This document shows, piece by piece, positions 9,095 through 17,329 of a DNA stretch of 64,000 nucleotides. The number at the start of each line of letters is the position of its first letter. Positions within the stretch are counted from its first letter, which is position 1. The notes under the pieces are model-generated. The model ran no database searches and was not told where the DNA came from. It saw only the letters and a program-made list of their open reading frames with translations. Source of the stretch: Albimonas sp963977235 (GTDB taxonomy: Bacteria; Pseudomonadota; Alphaproteobacteria; Rhodobacterales; Rhodobacteraceae); contig NZ_CAXBOD010000018.1 in assembly GCF_963977235.1 (NCBI RefSeq), positions 8,858 through 72,857 of the forward strand. The letters run 5' to 3'. The position numbers and the translations under genes were made by a program.

Positions 9095-10288
9095 ATGCTC
9101 AATCGACGTTCCATGATGATGGCGGCCGCTTCGGTCCTCGTCCTGTCCGCCGCGGGCCCTGCCGCCGCGCAGGAGGCCATCAAGATCGGCAACACCATGC
9201 CCTATTCCGGCCCGGCCTCGGCCTACGGTCAGATCGGCAACACGATCGAGGCCTATTTCAACAAGCTCAACGCCGAAGGCGGCGTGGCCGGCCGTGAAAT
9301 CGAGTTCATCACCTACGACGACGCCTACTCGCCCCCCAAGGCGGTCGAGCAGGTGCGCCGCCTGATCGAGCAGGACGAGGTGGACGTCCTGTTCCAGAAC
9401 CTCGGCACGCCGTCGAACACGGCGATCCAGAAATACGTCAACGCCAAGAAGGTGCCCCACCTGTTCCTCGCCACCGGCGCGGCCAAGTGGAACATGCCCG
9501 ACAAGTTCCCGATGACCACCGGCTGGCAGCCGAGCTACCAGACCGAGGGCGCGATTTACGCCAAGTGGATCCAGGAGAACGTCGAGAACCCGAAGATCGC
9601 CATCCTCTGGCAGAACGACGACTTCGGGAAAGACTACCTGATCGGCATGAAGGAGGCGCTGGGCGAGGCCGCCGACAGCCTGATCGTGGCCGAGGCCCCC
9701 TATGAGGTCGCCCAGCCCACGATCGACTCCGAGGTGCTGTCGCTGAAGGCCTCGGGCGCCAACGTGTTCTTCATCGTGGCGACCCCGAAGTTCGCCGCCC
9801 AGGCGATCAAGAAGTCGGCCGAGATCGGCTGGGAGGCCGAGCGCTTCCTGTCCAACGTCTCGGTCTCGGTGGGCGCGGTCCTGAAGCCCGCGGGCTTCGA
9901 GGCGTCCAAGGGCGTGATCTCGGCGGCCTACCTCAAGGAGGCGACGGACCCGCAGTGGGCCGACGACCCCGCGATGGAGGAGTGGCGCGCGTTCATGGAC
10001 GAGTACTACCCCGACGGGGACCAGGCCTCGTCCTTCACGGTCTTCGGCTACGGCGTGGCCAAGACCATGGAGCACGTGCTGAAGCAGGCCGGCGAGGGCG
10101 CGGACGCGCAGGCGATCCTGAAGGCCGCCACCTCGATGGACCATGTCGAGAACCCGATGCTGCTGCCCGGCATCACCATGACCACCGGCCCGACCGACTT
10201 CGCGCCGATCGAAGCGATGCAGCTGCAGCGCTTCAACGGCGAGACCTGGGAGCTGTTCGGGGAGATCATCCACGCCGAGTCCTCGTGA
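9095..10288 (+). CDS. HAAT-type periplasmic substrate-binding protein, tandem copy 1
   Basis: A 397-residue type I periplasmic binding protein with a signal peptide (MLNRRSMMM, hydrophobic core, cleavage likely after GPAAAQ). The mature start AIKIGNTMPYSGPASAYG is typical of Leu/Ile/Val or amide/urea-type binding proteins. It should deliver substrate to LivHMGF encoded just upstream. Two close paralogs follow in the same direction. The motif CCTTAGGG, the reverse complement of one found before both other copies, lies 13 bp before the start. The ligand cannot be named: paralogy within the HAAT family does not fix specificity. Confidence 0.9.
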   Translation: MLNRRSMMMAAASVLVLSAAGPAAAQEAIKIGNTMPYSGPASAYGQIGNTIEAYFNKLNAEGGVAGREIEFITYDDAYSPPKAVEQVRRLIEQDEVDVLFQNLGTPSNTAIQKYVNAKKVPHLFLATGAAKWNMPDKFPMTTGWQPSYQTEGAIYAKWIQENVENPKIAILWQNDDFGKDYLIGMKEALGEAADSLIVAEAPYEVAQPTIDSEVLSLKASGANVFFIVATPKFAAQAIKKSAEIGWEAERFLSNVSVSVGAVLKPAGFEASKGVISAAYLKEATDPQWADDPAMEEWRAFMDEYYPDGDQASSFTVFGYGVAKTMEHVLKQAGEGADAQAILKAATSMDHVENPMLLPGITMTTGPTDFAPIEAMQLQRFNGETWELFGEIIHAESS

Positions 10289-10354
10289 CCCGGCGGCGCT
10301 GAACGGGCGGGACGCACGCGGCGAAGATCGCGGCCCCGCCCGGCGCAAACAGCG

Positions 10355-10422
10355 ATCCCGCCCCGTCGCGACGGGGCGGGATGACCATCGGGGCCTGATC
10401 CGCGCGCGCCGGATCAGGCCCC
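10355..10422. terminator. Two strong hairpins between binding-protein copies 1 and 2
   Basis: A 28-bp perfect palindrome, ATCCCGCCCCGTCG and its mirror, occupies 10355-10382. A second stem, GGGGCCTGATCCG/CGGATCAGGCCCC, occupies 10390-10422 with a 7-nt loop. The second stem has a close counterpart before copy 3, so it was probably duplicated with the genes. Together they probably attenuate or end the upstream transcript. Confidence 0.6.
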
Positions 10423-10445
10423 GAACCGTCCTGGGGGTGAAAAGC

Positions 10446-10467
10446 TAAGGCTCGCATACCCTAAGGT
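10446..10467 (+). promoter_or_regulatory. CTAAGG-N10-CTAAGG direct repeat before copy 2
   Basis: Two CTAAGG hexamers with exactly 10 bp between them end 34 bp before the ATG at 10502. The same arrangement and spacing occurs before copy 3, which suggests a shared promoter element or regulator site. Confidence 0.55.
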
Positions 10468-10501
10468 TTACGTAACGAAAAGCGCGAATGGGAGGTTCCG
10501 A

Positions 10502-11686
10502 ATGTTCGGACGCAAGACCTGGATGGCCGCGGCTGCGGCCTCGGCGCTGATCGCCGCCCCTGCGGCGGCGCAGGACGCCATCAAGATCGGCAACACGATG
10601 CCGTACTCGGGCCCGGCCTCGGCCTACGGCACGATCGGCAAGACGATCGAGGCCTACTTCAACAAGGTGAACGCCGAGGGCGGCGTGGCCGGCCGGCAGA
10701 TCGAGTGGATCAGCTACGACGACGGCTATTCCCCGCCCAAGACGGTGGAGCAGGTCCGCCGCCTGGTGGAGCAGGACGAGGTGGACATCCTGTTCGCCAC
10801 GCTCGGCACGCCCACCAACACGGCGATCCACAAGTATGTGAACGCCAAGAAGGTGCCGCACCTGTTCGTCTCGACCGGCGCGTCGAAGTGGAACGACCCC
10901 TCGGGCTTCCCGATGACGACCGGGTGGCAGCCGAACTACCCGACCGAGGGCGCGATCTACGCCAAGTACATCATGGACAACATCGAGGATCCCAAGATCG
11001 CGATCCTCTACCAGAACGATGACTACGGCAAAGATTACCTCCACGGCATGAAGATGGGCCTGGGCGACAAGGCTGACAGCCTGATCGTCGCCGAGACCCC
11101 CTACGAGGTCGCGCAGCCGACCGTGGATTCCGAGGTGATTTCGCTGAAGGCCTCGGGCGCGAACGTGTTCTTCATCGTCGCCACCCCGAAGTTCGCCGCC
11201 CAGGCGATCAAGAAGTCCGACGAGATTGGCTGGGAGGCCGAGCGCTTCCTCAACAACGTCTCGGTCTCGGTCGGCGGCGTGCTGCAGCCGGCGGGGCTCG
11301 AGGCCTCCAAGGGTCTGATCTCGGCGGGCTACATGAAGGAGTCGACCGACCCGCAGTGGAAGGACGACGAGGAGATGGCCGTCTGGCGCGCGTTCATGGA
11401 TGAGTACTATCCCGACGGCGACCAGACCTCGTCTTTCACCACCTTCGGCTACGCCATCGCCATCACCATGGTCGAGGCGCTCGAGAAGGCCGGTCCCGAC
11501 GCGGGCCGCGAGGAGATCCAGGCCGCGGCGACCTCGCTCGACGTGCGGGTGCCGATCCTGCTGCCCGGCATCCAGGTGAAGACCTCGGAGACCGACTTCG
11601 CCCCGATCGAGGCGATGCAGCTGATGCGCTTCAACGGCGAGAGCTGGGAGTTCTTCGGCGAGGTCATCCACGCCGAGTCGAGCTGA
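10502..11686 (+). CDS. HAAT-type periplasmic substrate-binding protein, tandem copy 2
   Basis: A 394-residue paralog of the preceding gene, colinear throughout, with the same mature start IKIGNTMPYSGPASAYG and long shared blocks such as KKVPHLF, NVFFIVATPKFAAQAIKKS and FNGESWEFFGEVIHAESS. The signal peptide ends near APAAAQD. Differences cluster in the N-lobe ligand-facing stretch (ATGAAKWNMPDKF in copy 1, STGASKWNDPSGF here), which would suit altered ligand preference. It has a good ribosome-binding site (GGGAGG) and its own leader motif. Confidence 0.9.
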   Translation: MFGRKTWMAAAAASALIAAPAAAQDAIKIGNTMPYSGPASAYGTIGKTIEAYFNKVNAEGGVAGRQIEWISYDDGYSPPKTVEQVRRLVEQDEVDILFATLGTPTNTAIHKYVNAKKVPHLFVSTGASKWNDPSGFPMTTGWQPNYPTEGAIYAKYIMDNIEDPKIAILYQNDDYGKDYLHGMKMGLGDKADSLIVAETPYEVAQPTVDSEVISLKASGANVFFIVATPKFAAQAIKKSDEIGWEAERFLNNVSVSVGGVLQPAGLEASKGLISAGYMKESTDPQWKDDEEMAVWRAFMDEYYPDGDQTSSFTTFGYAIAITMVEALEKAGPDAGREEIQAAATSLDVRVPILLPGIQVKTSETDFAPIEAMQLMRFNGESWEFFGEVIHAESS

Positions 11687-11699
11687 GCCGACCTCCAGA

Positions 11700-11726
11700 C
11701 GCCGCCGCCCTTCGCGGGCGGCGGCG
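11700..11726. terminator. Hairpin after binding-protein copy 2
   Basis: CGCCGCCGCCC and GGGCGGCGGCG form a perfect 11-bp stem around a TTCGC loop, 14 bp after the stop codon. No long T-run follows. Confidence 0.6.
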
Positions 11727-11758
11727 CCCGAGCTTCCTCCTTGGGCGGAAGCAAGCAA

Positions 11759-11794
11759 CGGGGCCCGATCCGCACCGCGCCGGATCGGGCCCCG
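11759..11794. terminator. Hairpin before binding-protein copy 3
   Basis: CGGGGCCCGATCCG and CGGATCGGGCCCCG form a perfect 14-bp stem with an 8-nt loop. It is the counterpart of the stem at 10390-10422, with matching base changes on both sides, so pairing seems to be conserved after duplication. Confidence 0.55.
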
Positions 11795-11815
11795 CGGCGT
11801 CTGGGGCCCCGACAA

Positions 11816-11837
11816 CTAAGGGGCGCGAACCCTAAGG
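11816..11837 (+). promoter_or_regulatory. CTAAGG-N10-CTAAGG direct repeat before copy 3
   Basis: The hexamers sit at 11816-11821 and 11832-11837, with the same 10-bp spacing and nearly the same distance to the start (36 bp) as before copy 2, while the bases between them differ. Confidence 0.55.
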
Positions 11838-11873
11838 CGACCATCCAACAGGCGCGGACGGGAGGAAGCGACG

Positions 11874-13070
11874 ATGTTGAACCGACGCACTCTGATGGGC
11901 GCCGCGGTCGCGGCCCTGGCCGCCGCTGGCGGCTCAGGCGCCGCGCTGGCCGCCGACGAGACGATCAAGGTGGGCAACACCAATCCCTACTCGGGCCCCG
12001 CATCGGCCTATGGCCAGATCGGGCGCACGATCGAGGCCTATCTCAACAAGGTCAACGCCGAGGGCGGCGTGAACGGCCGCCAGATCGAGTGGATCAGCTA
12101 CGACGACGGCTATTCGCCGCCCAAGACGGTCGAGCAGATCCGTCGCCTGGTCGAGCAGGATGAGGTCGACATCCTGCACGGCACGCTGGGCACGCCGACC
12201 AACACCGCGATCCACAAGTACGTGAACGCCAAGAAGATCCCACACCTGTTCGTGGCCACCGGCGCCTCGAAGTGGAACGATCCCGAGAACTTCCCCTGGA
12301 CGTCGGGCTGGCAGCCCAACTACCCGACCGAGGGCGCGATCTACGCCCAGTGGATCCTGGCCAACATCGAGAACCCAAAGATCGCCGTGCTCTACCAGAA
12401 CGACGACTACGGGAAGGACTATCTGACCGGGCTCAAGCGCGGGCTCGCGGGGCGAGAGGACCTGATCGTCGCCGAGGCGCCCTACGAGGTGGCCCAGCCG
12501 ACGGTGGATTCGGAGGTCATCAACCTCAAGTCGACGGGCGCCAACGTGTTCTTCATCGTGGCCACCCCGAAGTTTGCCGCCCAGGCGATCAAGAAGTCGG
12601 TCGAGATCGGCTGGGAGGCCGAGCGCTTCCTCAACAACGTCTCGATCTCGGTGGGCTCGGTGCTGGAGCCGGCGGGGCTGGAGGCCTCCAAGGGCCTGAT
12701 CTCGGCGGGCTACCTGATGGAGGTGGACGACCCGCAGTGGGCCGACAACGCCGAGGTGGCCGAGTGGCGCGCCTTCATGAACGAGTGGTATCCCGACGGG
12801 GACCAGACCTCGTCCTTCACCGTCTTCGGCTACGCCTCGGCGATCACGCTGGTCGAGACGCTGCGCCGTGCGGGCGACGACCTGAGCCGGGAGAACATCG
12901 TCAGGCAGGCCGCCTCGCTCAAGGAGCTGCGCGTGCCGATGCTGCTGCCGGGGATCACCATCAACACCTCGCCCACCGATCACGCTCCGATCGAGGCGAT
13001 GCAGCTGATGCGCTTCAACGGCGAGAGCTGGGAGCGTTTCGGCGAGGTGGTGCACGCCGAGTCCTCCTGA
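11874..13070 (+). CDS. HAAT-type periplasmic substrate-binding protein, tandem copy 3
   Basis: A 398-residue paralog of the two preceding genes. The signal peptide starts MLNRRTLMGAAVAAL, and the mature part begins near ADETIKVGNTNPYSGPASAYG. It shares most blocks with copy 2 but has its own ligand-facing stretch (ATGASKWNDPENFPWTSGWQ) and a distinct C-terminal third (SLKELRVPMLLPGITINTS). It ends the transporter region, followed by a terminator with a T-run. Three retained copies with intact frames suggest divergent specificities served by one permease, rather than decaying duplicates. Confidence 0.9.
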   Translation: MLNRRTLMGAAVAALAAAGGSGAALAADETIKVGNTNPYSGPASAYGQIGRTIEAYLNKVNAEGGVNGRQIEWISYDDGYSPPKTVEQIRRLVEQDEVDILHGTLGTPTNTAIHKYVNAKKIPHLFVATGASKWNDPENFPWTSGWQPNYPTEGAIYAQWILANIENPKIAVLYQNDDYGKDYLTGLKRGLAGREDLIVAEAPYEVAQPTVDSEVINLKSTGANVFFIVATPKFAAQAIKKSVEIGWEAERFLNNVSISVGSVLEPAGLEASKGLISAGYLMEVDDPQWADNAEVAEWRAFMNEWYPDGDQTSSFTVFGYASAITLVETLRRAGDDLSRENIVRQAASLKELRVPMLLPGITINTSPTDHAPIEAMQLMRFNGESWERFGEVVHAESS

Positions 13071-13105
13071 GCCCTTCGCGCCGGCCCTCTCCGGACGGGA
13101 AAGCG

Positions 13106-13136
13106 CGGCCGCCCCTTCGCGGGGGCGGCCGTTTTT
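13106..13136 (+). terminator. Rho-independent terminator after the third binding protein
   Basis: CGGCCGCCCC, a TTCGCG loop and GGGGCGGCCG form a 10-bp stem followed immediately by TTTTT, 35 bp after the stop codon. This is the clearest intrinsic terminator in the first 15 kb. Confidence 0.85.
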
Positions 13137-13250
13137 GCCCGGCGCCTGCAAATCGGCCGAATTCCGCCTAGGCCCGGCCGGATAAGGCGCCACATAGGGG
13201 ACCATAGCCTCACGTCGACCCGAACCCACGCGCCCGTCAGGAGCCCGTTT

Positions 13251-14216
13251 ATGTCCAGCGTCCCCGATCTCGAGCCCGCCGACCCGGCGCCCGGCGCCCC
13301 GCCGCGCGCGCGGGCCGACGAGACCTGCGTGATCCTCAACGCGGGCTCTGGCCGACGGCGGGCGGAGTCGCTGGCGGCAACCCTGGAGCGGGAGTTCGCC
13401 CGCCACGGCATCCCCGCCCGCCTGCGCCTGATCAAGAAGGGCCGCGACCTGGAGGGCGCCGCGCGCGAGGCCGCCGACGAGGGCTTCGGCACGGTCGTCG
13501 CCGGCGGCGGGGACGGGACCATCAACGCGGTCGCCGGCGCGATCGCAGGCTCGGGCGCGCGGCTGGGGGTGATCCCGCTGGGCACGTTCAACTACGTCGC
13601 CCGCAGCCTGGGGCTGCCCGAGACGCCCGAGGAGGCGGTCGCGGTGCTGGCCGCGGGCGAGACGCGTCCGCTGCCGCTGGGCGAGGTGAACGGGCGGGTG
13701 TTCCTCAACAACGCCAGTCTGGGCGCCTATGCCAAGATCCTCGAGACGCGCGAGAGCGTCTACCGCCGCTTCGGACGCTCCCAGCTCGCGGCGCACTGGT
13801 CGGTGGTCACGGCGCTGGCCGAGTTCCGCGCGCCGCTCGACGCCAAGGTGACGGTGGACGGGGAGGTGACGCGCGTGAAGACGCCGCTCGCCTTCATCGC
13901 CAACAACGCCTTCCAGCTCGAGCAGTTCGATTTCCACGAGGCCGCGGAGCGGGTGCGCGACGGCGAGTTCGCGCTGTTCCTCGCCCCCGACCGCGAGGCG
14001 TTCGACCTGATCCGGCTGGCTGCGGCGCTGGGGCTGAAGGCGCTGAAGCCGGGGCGCGACTTCGAGATGCTGTATGGCAAGGACATCCTGGTCGAGACCC
14101 GCCGCGGCCGCCGCCTGGTGGCGCGCGACGGAGAGCGCTCGAAGATGTCGGGGCCGTTCCACTTCCTGCGCAAGGACGACGCGCTGGAGGTTCTCGCGCC
14201 CGCGCGGGAAGGGTAA
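13251..14216 (+). CDS. Diacylglycerol/lipid kinase family protein (YegS/DagK-like)
   Basis: A 321-residue cytoplasmic protein with the DAGK catalytic fold. An N-terminal nucleotide-binding half contains CVILNAGSGRRR, then VAGGGDGTINAVAGAI (the GGDGT phosphate-binding motif) and IPLGTFNYVARSLG. A beta-rich C-terminal half follows. Such proteins phosphorylate diacylglycerol, phosphatidylglycerol or sphingoid lipids; the lipid here is not determinable. The gene is followed after 9 bp by a phosphoesterase in the same direction, so they are probably co-transcribed. Confidence 0.88.
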   Translation: MSSVPDLEPADPAPGAPPRARADETCVILNAGSGRRRAESLAATLEREFARHGIPARLRLIKKGRDLEGAAREAADEGFGTVVAGGGDGTINAVAGAIAGSGARLGVIPLGTFNYVARSLGLPETPEEAVAVLAAGETRPLPLGEVNGRVFLNNASLGAYAKILETRESVYRRFGRSQLAAHWSVVTALAEFRAPLDAKVTVDGEVTRVKTPLAFIANNAFQLEQFDFHEAAERVRDGEFALFLAPDREAFDLIRLAAALGLKALKPGRDFEMLYGKDILVETRRGRRLVARDGERSKMSGPFHFLRKDDALEVLAPAREG

Positions 14217-14225
14217 GCTGGTTTT

Positions 14226-15053
14226 ATGCTGAGACTGGCTCACCTGTCCGACCTTCACTTTGGCCGCGTTCCCCCGAAAGTCGCCGACCGTCTCGTGGAA
14301 GCGGTGACGCGCCTCGCGCCCGACCTGACCGTGATCACCGGCGACATGACCCAGCGCTCGCGCTCGAGCCAGTGGCGGATGGCGCGCGACTTTGTCGAGC
14401 GGCTGCCGGGGCCGGTGATCTGCGTGCCGGGCAACCATGACGCGCCGCTCGAGAACGTGGCGCGGCGGCTGGTCAGCCCCTGGCGGCGCTATCGGCGGTA
14501 CATCGCGCTCGACGTGGCGCCGACGACGCGGATGAAGGGGGTTCGGGTGGTCGGGGCCAACAGCGCCAGCCGGGTCGAGTGGCAGCGCGGCCGGCTGGAT
14601 CCCGGCGACATGGCGCGCGCCTGCAAGGCCCTGGCCGAACCCCCGCGCGAGGGTCTGACGGTGCTGGCGCTGCATCACCCGCTGGAACAGTTGCCCGACG
14701 ATCCCAAGGCCCCGCTGCGCGACGCCGAGGACCACGCCCGGCGGCTGGCCGAGGCGGGGGCCGAGCTGGTTCTGTGCGGGCACATGCACACTTGGCGGGC
14801 GATGCCGATCCTGGGCGGACGGATGCTGCAGGTGCAGGCGGGAACCTCGCTGTCCCTGCGCACGCGGGGGGAGGAGAACGACTTCAACCTGCTGACGCTG
14901 AGCAAGGGCCGGGTCGAGATCGAGCGGCATGCGGTCGGCGAGGGCGGGGAGGATTTCCTGCGGCTCGCCGGGGTCGCCTTCGCCAAGCGCGAGGGGCTTT
15001 GGGTCGAGGTCGACGGGGGCGTGGCGGCGCCGGCGCTCGCAGAAGAGGCCTGA
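14226..15053 (+). CDS. Calcineurin-like metallophosphoesterase
   Basis: A 275-residue protein with the full metallophosphoesterase motif series: LSDLHFG, TGDMTQRS, VPGNHDAP, LHHPLEQLP and CGHMHTW. These residues bind a dinuclear metal centre and hydrolyse phosphoester bonds. The general layout resembles the 3',5'-cAMP phosphodiesterase (CpdA)/Icc group, but substrate cannot be assigned. No signal peptide is visible, so it is cytosolic. It sits 9 bp after the lipid kinase, which suggests joint expression. Confidence 0.88.
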   Translation: MLRLAHLSDLHFGRVPPKVADRLVEAVTRLAPDLTVITGDMTQRSRSSQWRMARDFVERLPGPVICVPGNHDAPLENVARRLVSPWRRYRRYIALDVAPTTRMKGVRVVGANSASRVEWQRGRLDPGDMARACKALAEPPREGLTVLALHHPLEQLPDDPKAPLRDAEDHARRLAEAGAELVLCGHMHTWRAMPILGGRMLQVQAGTSLSLRTRGEENDFNLLTLSKGRVEIERHAVGEGGEDFLRLAGVAFAKREGLWVEVDGGVAAPALAEEA

Positions 15054-15073
15054 GGGGCGACGGGACGGCTCTC

Positions 15074-15092
15074 GCGGTCCCTGCGGGCCCGC
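15074..15092. repeat. Dispersed hairpin repeat, copy A
   Basis: GCGGTCCC-TGC-GGGCCCGC followed shortly by CGCCCGCCCGCC. The same hairpin-plus-CCCGCCCGCC layout recurs at 15196, 43291 and 47705 in other intergenic spaces. Confidence 0.5.
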
Positions 15093-15127
15093 ATCGCCCG
15101 CCCGCCGCCCCCGCTGGAGACCAGCCG

Positions 15128-15164
15128 AAAGAACCGCCCGCGCCTGGCGCGCGGGCGGTTCTTT
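15128..15164. terminator. Bidirectional terminator between the phosphoesterase and the ect operon
   Basis: AAAGAACCGCCCGCGC and GCGCGGGCGGTTCTTT form a perfect 16-bp stem with a 5-nt loop. The A-run on one side and T-run on the other let it work in both directions between convergent genes. Confidence 0.8.
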
Positions 15165-15195
15165 CGTGCGGGGGACGGGGGGCGGGACGGGACTC

Positions 15196-15212
15196 GCGGG
15201 CCTGCGGCCCGC
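15196..15212. repeat. Dispersed hairpin repeat, copy B
   Basis: GCGGGCC-TGC-GGCCCGC followed by AACGCCCGCCCGCC. About 50 bp around it resembles copy A (15061-15113 against 15183-15235), with stem bases changed in a pair-preserving way. Confidence 0.5.
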
Positions 15213-15269
15213 AACGCCCGCCCGCCAACCCCGTAGACGGCGGGCGTCTGCGGGGCCGGGCATGAGAAA

Positions 15270-15296
15270 GCCGCCCGCGCGGGGGGCGCGGGCGGC
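15270..15296 (-). terminator. Terminator of the ectABC-ask operon
   Basis: GCCGCCCGCGC and GCGCGGGCGGC form a perfect 11-bp stem with a 5-nt loop, 28 bp after the minus-strand ask stop. On the minus strand it is followed by TTTCT. Confidence 0.7.
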
Positions 15297-15323
15297 CTTG
15301 GGCAGGGACGGCTGCGGGCCGGG

Positions 15324-16820
15324 TCAGGCGGCGCGCAAGGAGGCCGCGGTGGTCTGCAGCGGCTCGGCGTCGAGCTCGGGGCGCGCGATCTCCTCGGCCG
15401 AGGAGACCAGCTCCTCGTGCAGGGCGCGCACGGCGTCGTCGGCCTGCTCGGCCGGCACCAGCCACTGCACGTCCACGGCGCGGCCGTTGTCCTGCACCGC
15501 CAGCACCTTGACCTGGCGCGCCTCGAGCGCGGTCAGGCCGCGGCGGGCGACCGAAAGCCCCTCGAGATTGCGGCCGATGGCCGAGACCAGCGCCATCTTG
15601 CGGGCGCGCACCCGGGCGCCGGGGCAGGTCTCGGCGAGGTCCGCCTCCACCCGCTTCACCAGCTTCAGCGAGGCGTCCACGTAGTGGGTGATGGTGTTGG
15701 CGTTGGAGCTCTTGGAGACGATCCGCACGCGGTGGCGGGTCAGGCTCTCGAGGATCCGGGCGTCGTAGCCCTTCACGCCGACCATGTCCTGCTCGAACAC
15801 CTCGAGCGCGAGCACGGGCAGGCCGGTGACCATCTCCACCCGGGTCTCGCCGCCGTACTCGGCGTCGATCAGGGTGCCGGGATCGTCGGGCTCGAACGCG
15901 TTGGTGACGCGCAGCGGGATGCCGGCCTGACGCAGGGTCTTGGCCGCGCGGGGGTGGATCGCCTCCATCCCCAGGTTCGAGAGCTGGTCGGCCACGTCGT
16001 AGTTGGTGCGGCCAAGCTTGCGCACCGCGTCCGCGCCCACGACCTTGGGATCGGCCGAGGAGAGGTGGAACTCCTTGTGCACGATCGCCTCGCGCGCGCG
16101 GGTGCGGGCGGCGATGCGCGAGAAGGTGACCTCGGAATAGCCGCGGTCGAACTCGCGCATCAGGCCCTCGCGGCACTGGGCGTAGCCGGTGACGATCGGC
16201 AGCTCGCGGGCCAGGTCGATGTCCTCGAAGCCGAGGTCGATGCGCTGGTCGAGGCTGGGATGGGTCTCGTCGCGCCAGCCGGTCAGGTCGACGAAGCGGG
16301 CGTTGACCCCGTGGCGGCGCAGCAGCGTGGCGGTGACGAAGGCGGAATGCGCCTCGCCCAGGCCCGAGATCAGCTCGCGCACCGTCAGCAGGTGGCTGTC
16401 GAGCTGGAAATGGCCGTAGGAGCACAGGCGCTGGAGGTCGATCAGCACCGAGCGCGCGCCCTCGATCCGCTCGCGCACGAAGTCGTCGGCGGCGCGGACG
16501 TCGGCCTTGTCGTCGAGGATCTCGTGATGGGCGTCGGTCATGGCCTTCATGACGCGGTTCAGGCCATCGGACCAGCCGTGGTCGTGATCGGCGTTGGCGA
16601 ACAGCGCATAGACGCCGGGCTCGCCCGACTTCTTGTGCTCGAGCAGCAGGTTGGTGATGCCGCTGTAGGCCGAGACGACGAAGACCCGGTTGTAGAGCGC
16701 ATCCTCTTCCCGGTCGCCGATGAACAGGCCGTCGAGAAGCTCGCAGGTGCGGCTCATCGAGGTGCCGCCGATTTTCTCGACGGTGTGCTCGCGAAGCGGG
16801 GCGTTATCGTTGCAGGTCAC
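15324..16820 (-). CDS. ask: Aspartate kinase of the ectoine pathway (Ask_ect)
   Basis: A 498-residue aspartokinase with the N-terminal substrate/ATP block EKIGGTSMSR. A C-terminal ACT-like regulatory region includes VRIVSKSSNANTITHYVD and VSAIGRNLEG. It catalyses ATP-dependent phosphorylation of aspartate, the first step towards aspartate semialdehyde. Its place as the last gene of ectABC identifies it as the dedicated ectoine-type enzyme, which in characterised cases is less sensitive to feedback than the housekeeping one. I chose the GTG at 16820, which has AGGGA upstream; the frame extends to 16961 but the extra residues are low-complexity. The gap to ectC is 100 bp. Confidence 0.92.
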   Translation of the reverse strand: MTCNDNAPLREHTVEKIGGTSMSRTCELLDGLFIGDREEDALYNRVFVVSAYSGITNLLLEHKKSGEPGVYALFANADHDHGWSDGLNRVMKAMTDAHHEILDDKADVRAADDFVRERIEGARSVLIDLQRLCSYGHFQLDSHLLTVRELISGLGEAHSAFVTATLLRRHGVNARFVDLTGWRDETHPSLDQRIDLGFEDIDLARELPIVTGYAQCREGLMREFDRGYSEVTFSRIAARTRAREAIVHKEFHLSSADPKVVGADAVRKLGRTNYDVADQLSNLGMEAIHPRAAKTLRQAGIPLRVTNAFEPDDPGTLIDAEYGGETRVEMVTGLPVLALEVFEQDMVGVKGYDARILESLTRHRVRIVSKSSNANTITHYVDASLKLVKRVEADLAETCPGARVRARKMALVSAIGRNLEGLSVARRGLTALEARQVKVLAVQDNGRAVDVQWLVPAEQADDAVRALHEELVSSAEEIARPELDAEPLQTTAASLRAA

Positions 16821-16920
16821 GGAAGTCCCTGTTCTTTTGGGGTCGCCTGGGGATCGGTACGCGCCCGCCCGGAGGGGGCGGGCGCTGTCCTTGGCGCGCC
16901 TGCGGACAGGCGCGGGAGCC

Positions 16921-17319
16921 TCAGGCGGCCGACTCTTCCTCGGCCGGGGCGTAGGAGCCATCTGCGCGATGGACCTCTTTCCCCGTGACGGGCGGATTGA
17001 AGGTGCAGGCGAAGACGCATTCGGTCTTGCAGCGCAGCGTGTGCTTGTCGTGCAGGTTCAGCGCGTACATCACGCCCGGCTTGATCGGGTGGACCTCGCC
17101 GGTGGCCAGGTCCTCGATCGAGCCTTCGCCCGACACGCAGTAGACGCTCTCGAAGTGGTTCTTGTAGTGGAACGTGTGCTCCGAACCGGCCTCGATGATG
17201 GTGATGTGGAAGCTGAAGCCCATCTTGTCGTCGGCCAGCAGCAGGCGGATCGAGCGCCACTGCTCGGCGGCGGCCTCGCGCTCGGTCCCCATGCACTCGT
17301 TCAGGTCGCGGACGATCAT
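16921..17319 (-). CDS. ectC: L-ectoine synthase EctC
   Basis: A 132-residue single-domain cupin. It starts MIVRDLNECMGTEREA and carries the family pattern FHYKNHFESVYCVSGEGSIED, LHDKHTLR and CVFNP-like CTFNPPVTGKEVH. It closes N-gamma-acetyl-diaminobutyrate to ectoine with loss of water, using an iron centre; the His, Tyr and Glu ligand region is intact. The length matches characterised EctC. It follows ectB by 10 bp in one operon. Confidence 0.97.
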   Translation of the reverse strand: MIVRDLNECMGTEREAAAEQWRSIRLLLADDKMGFSFHITIIEAGSEHTFHYKNHFESVYCVSGEGSIEDLATGEVHPIKPGVMYALNLHDKHTLRCKTECVFACTFNPPVTGKEVHRADGSYAPAEEESAA

Positions 17320-17329
17320 CGGTGTCTCC

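Noticed and set aside
11934..15263. Long minus-strand open frame of about 1100 codons
   Set aside because: It is opposite two coherent plus-strand genes and reads as Arg/Ala/His-rich sequence with no family motifs, as expected of an antisense shadow in GC-rich DNA.
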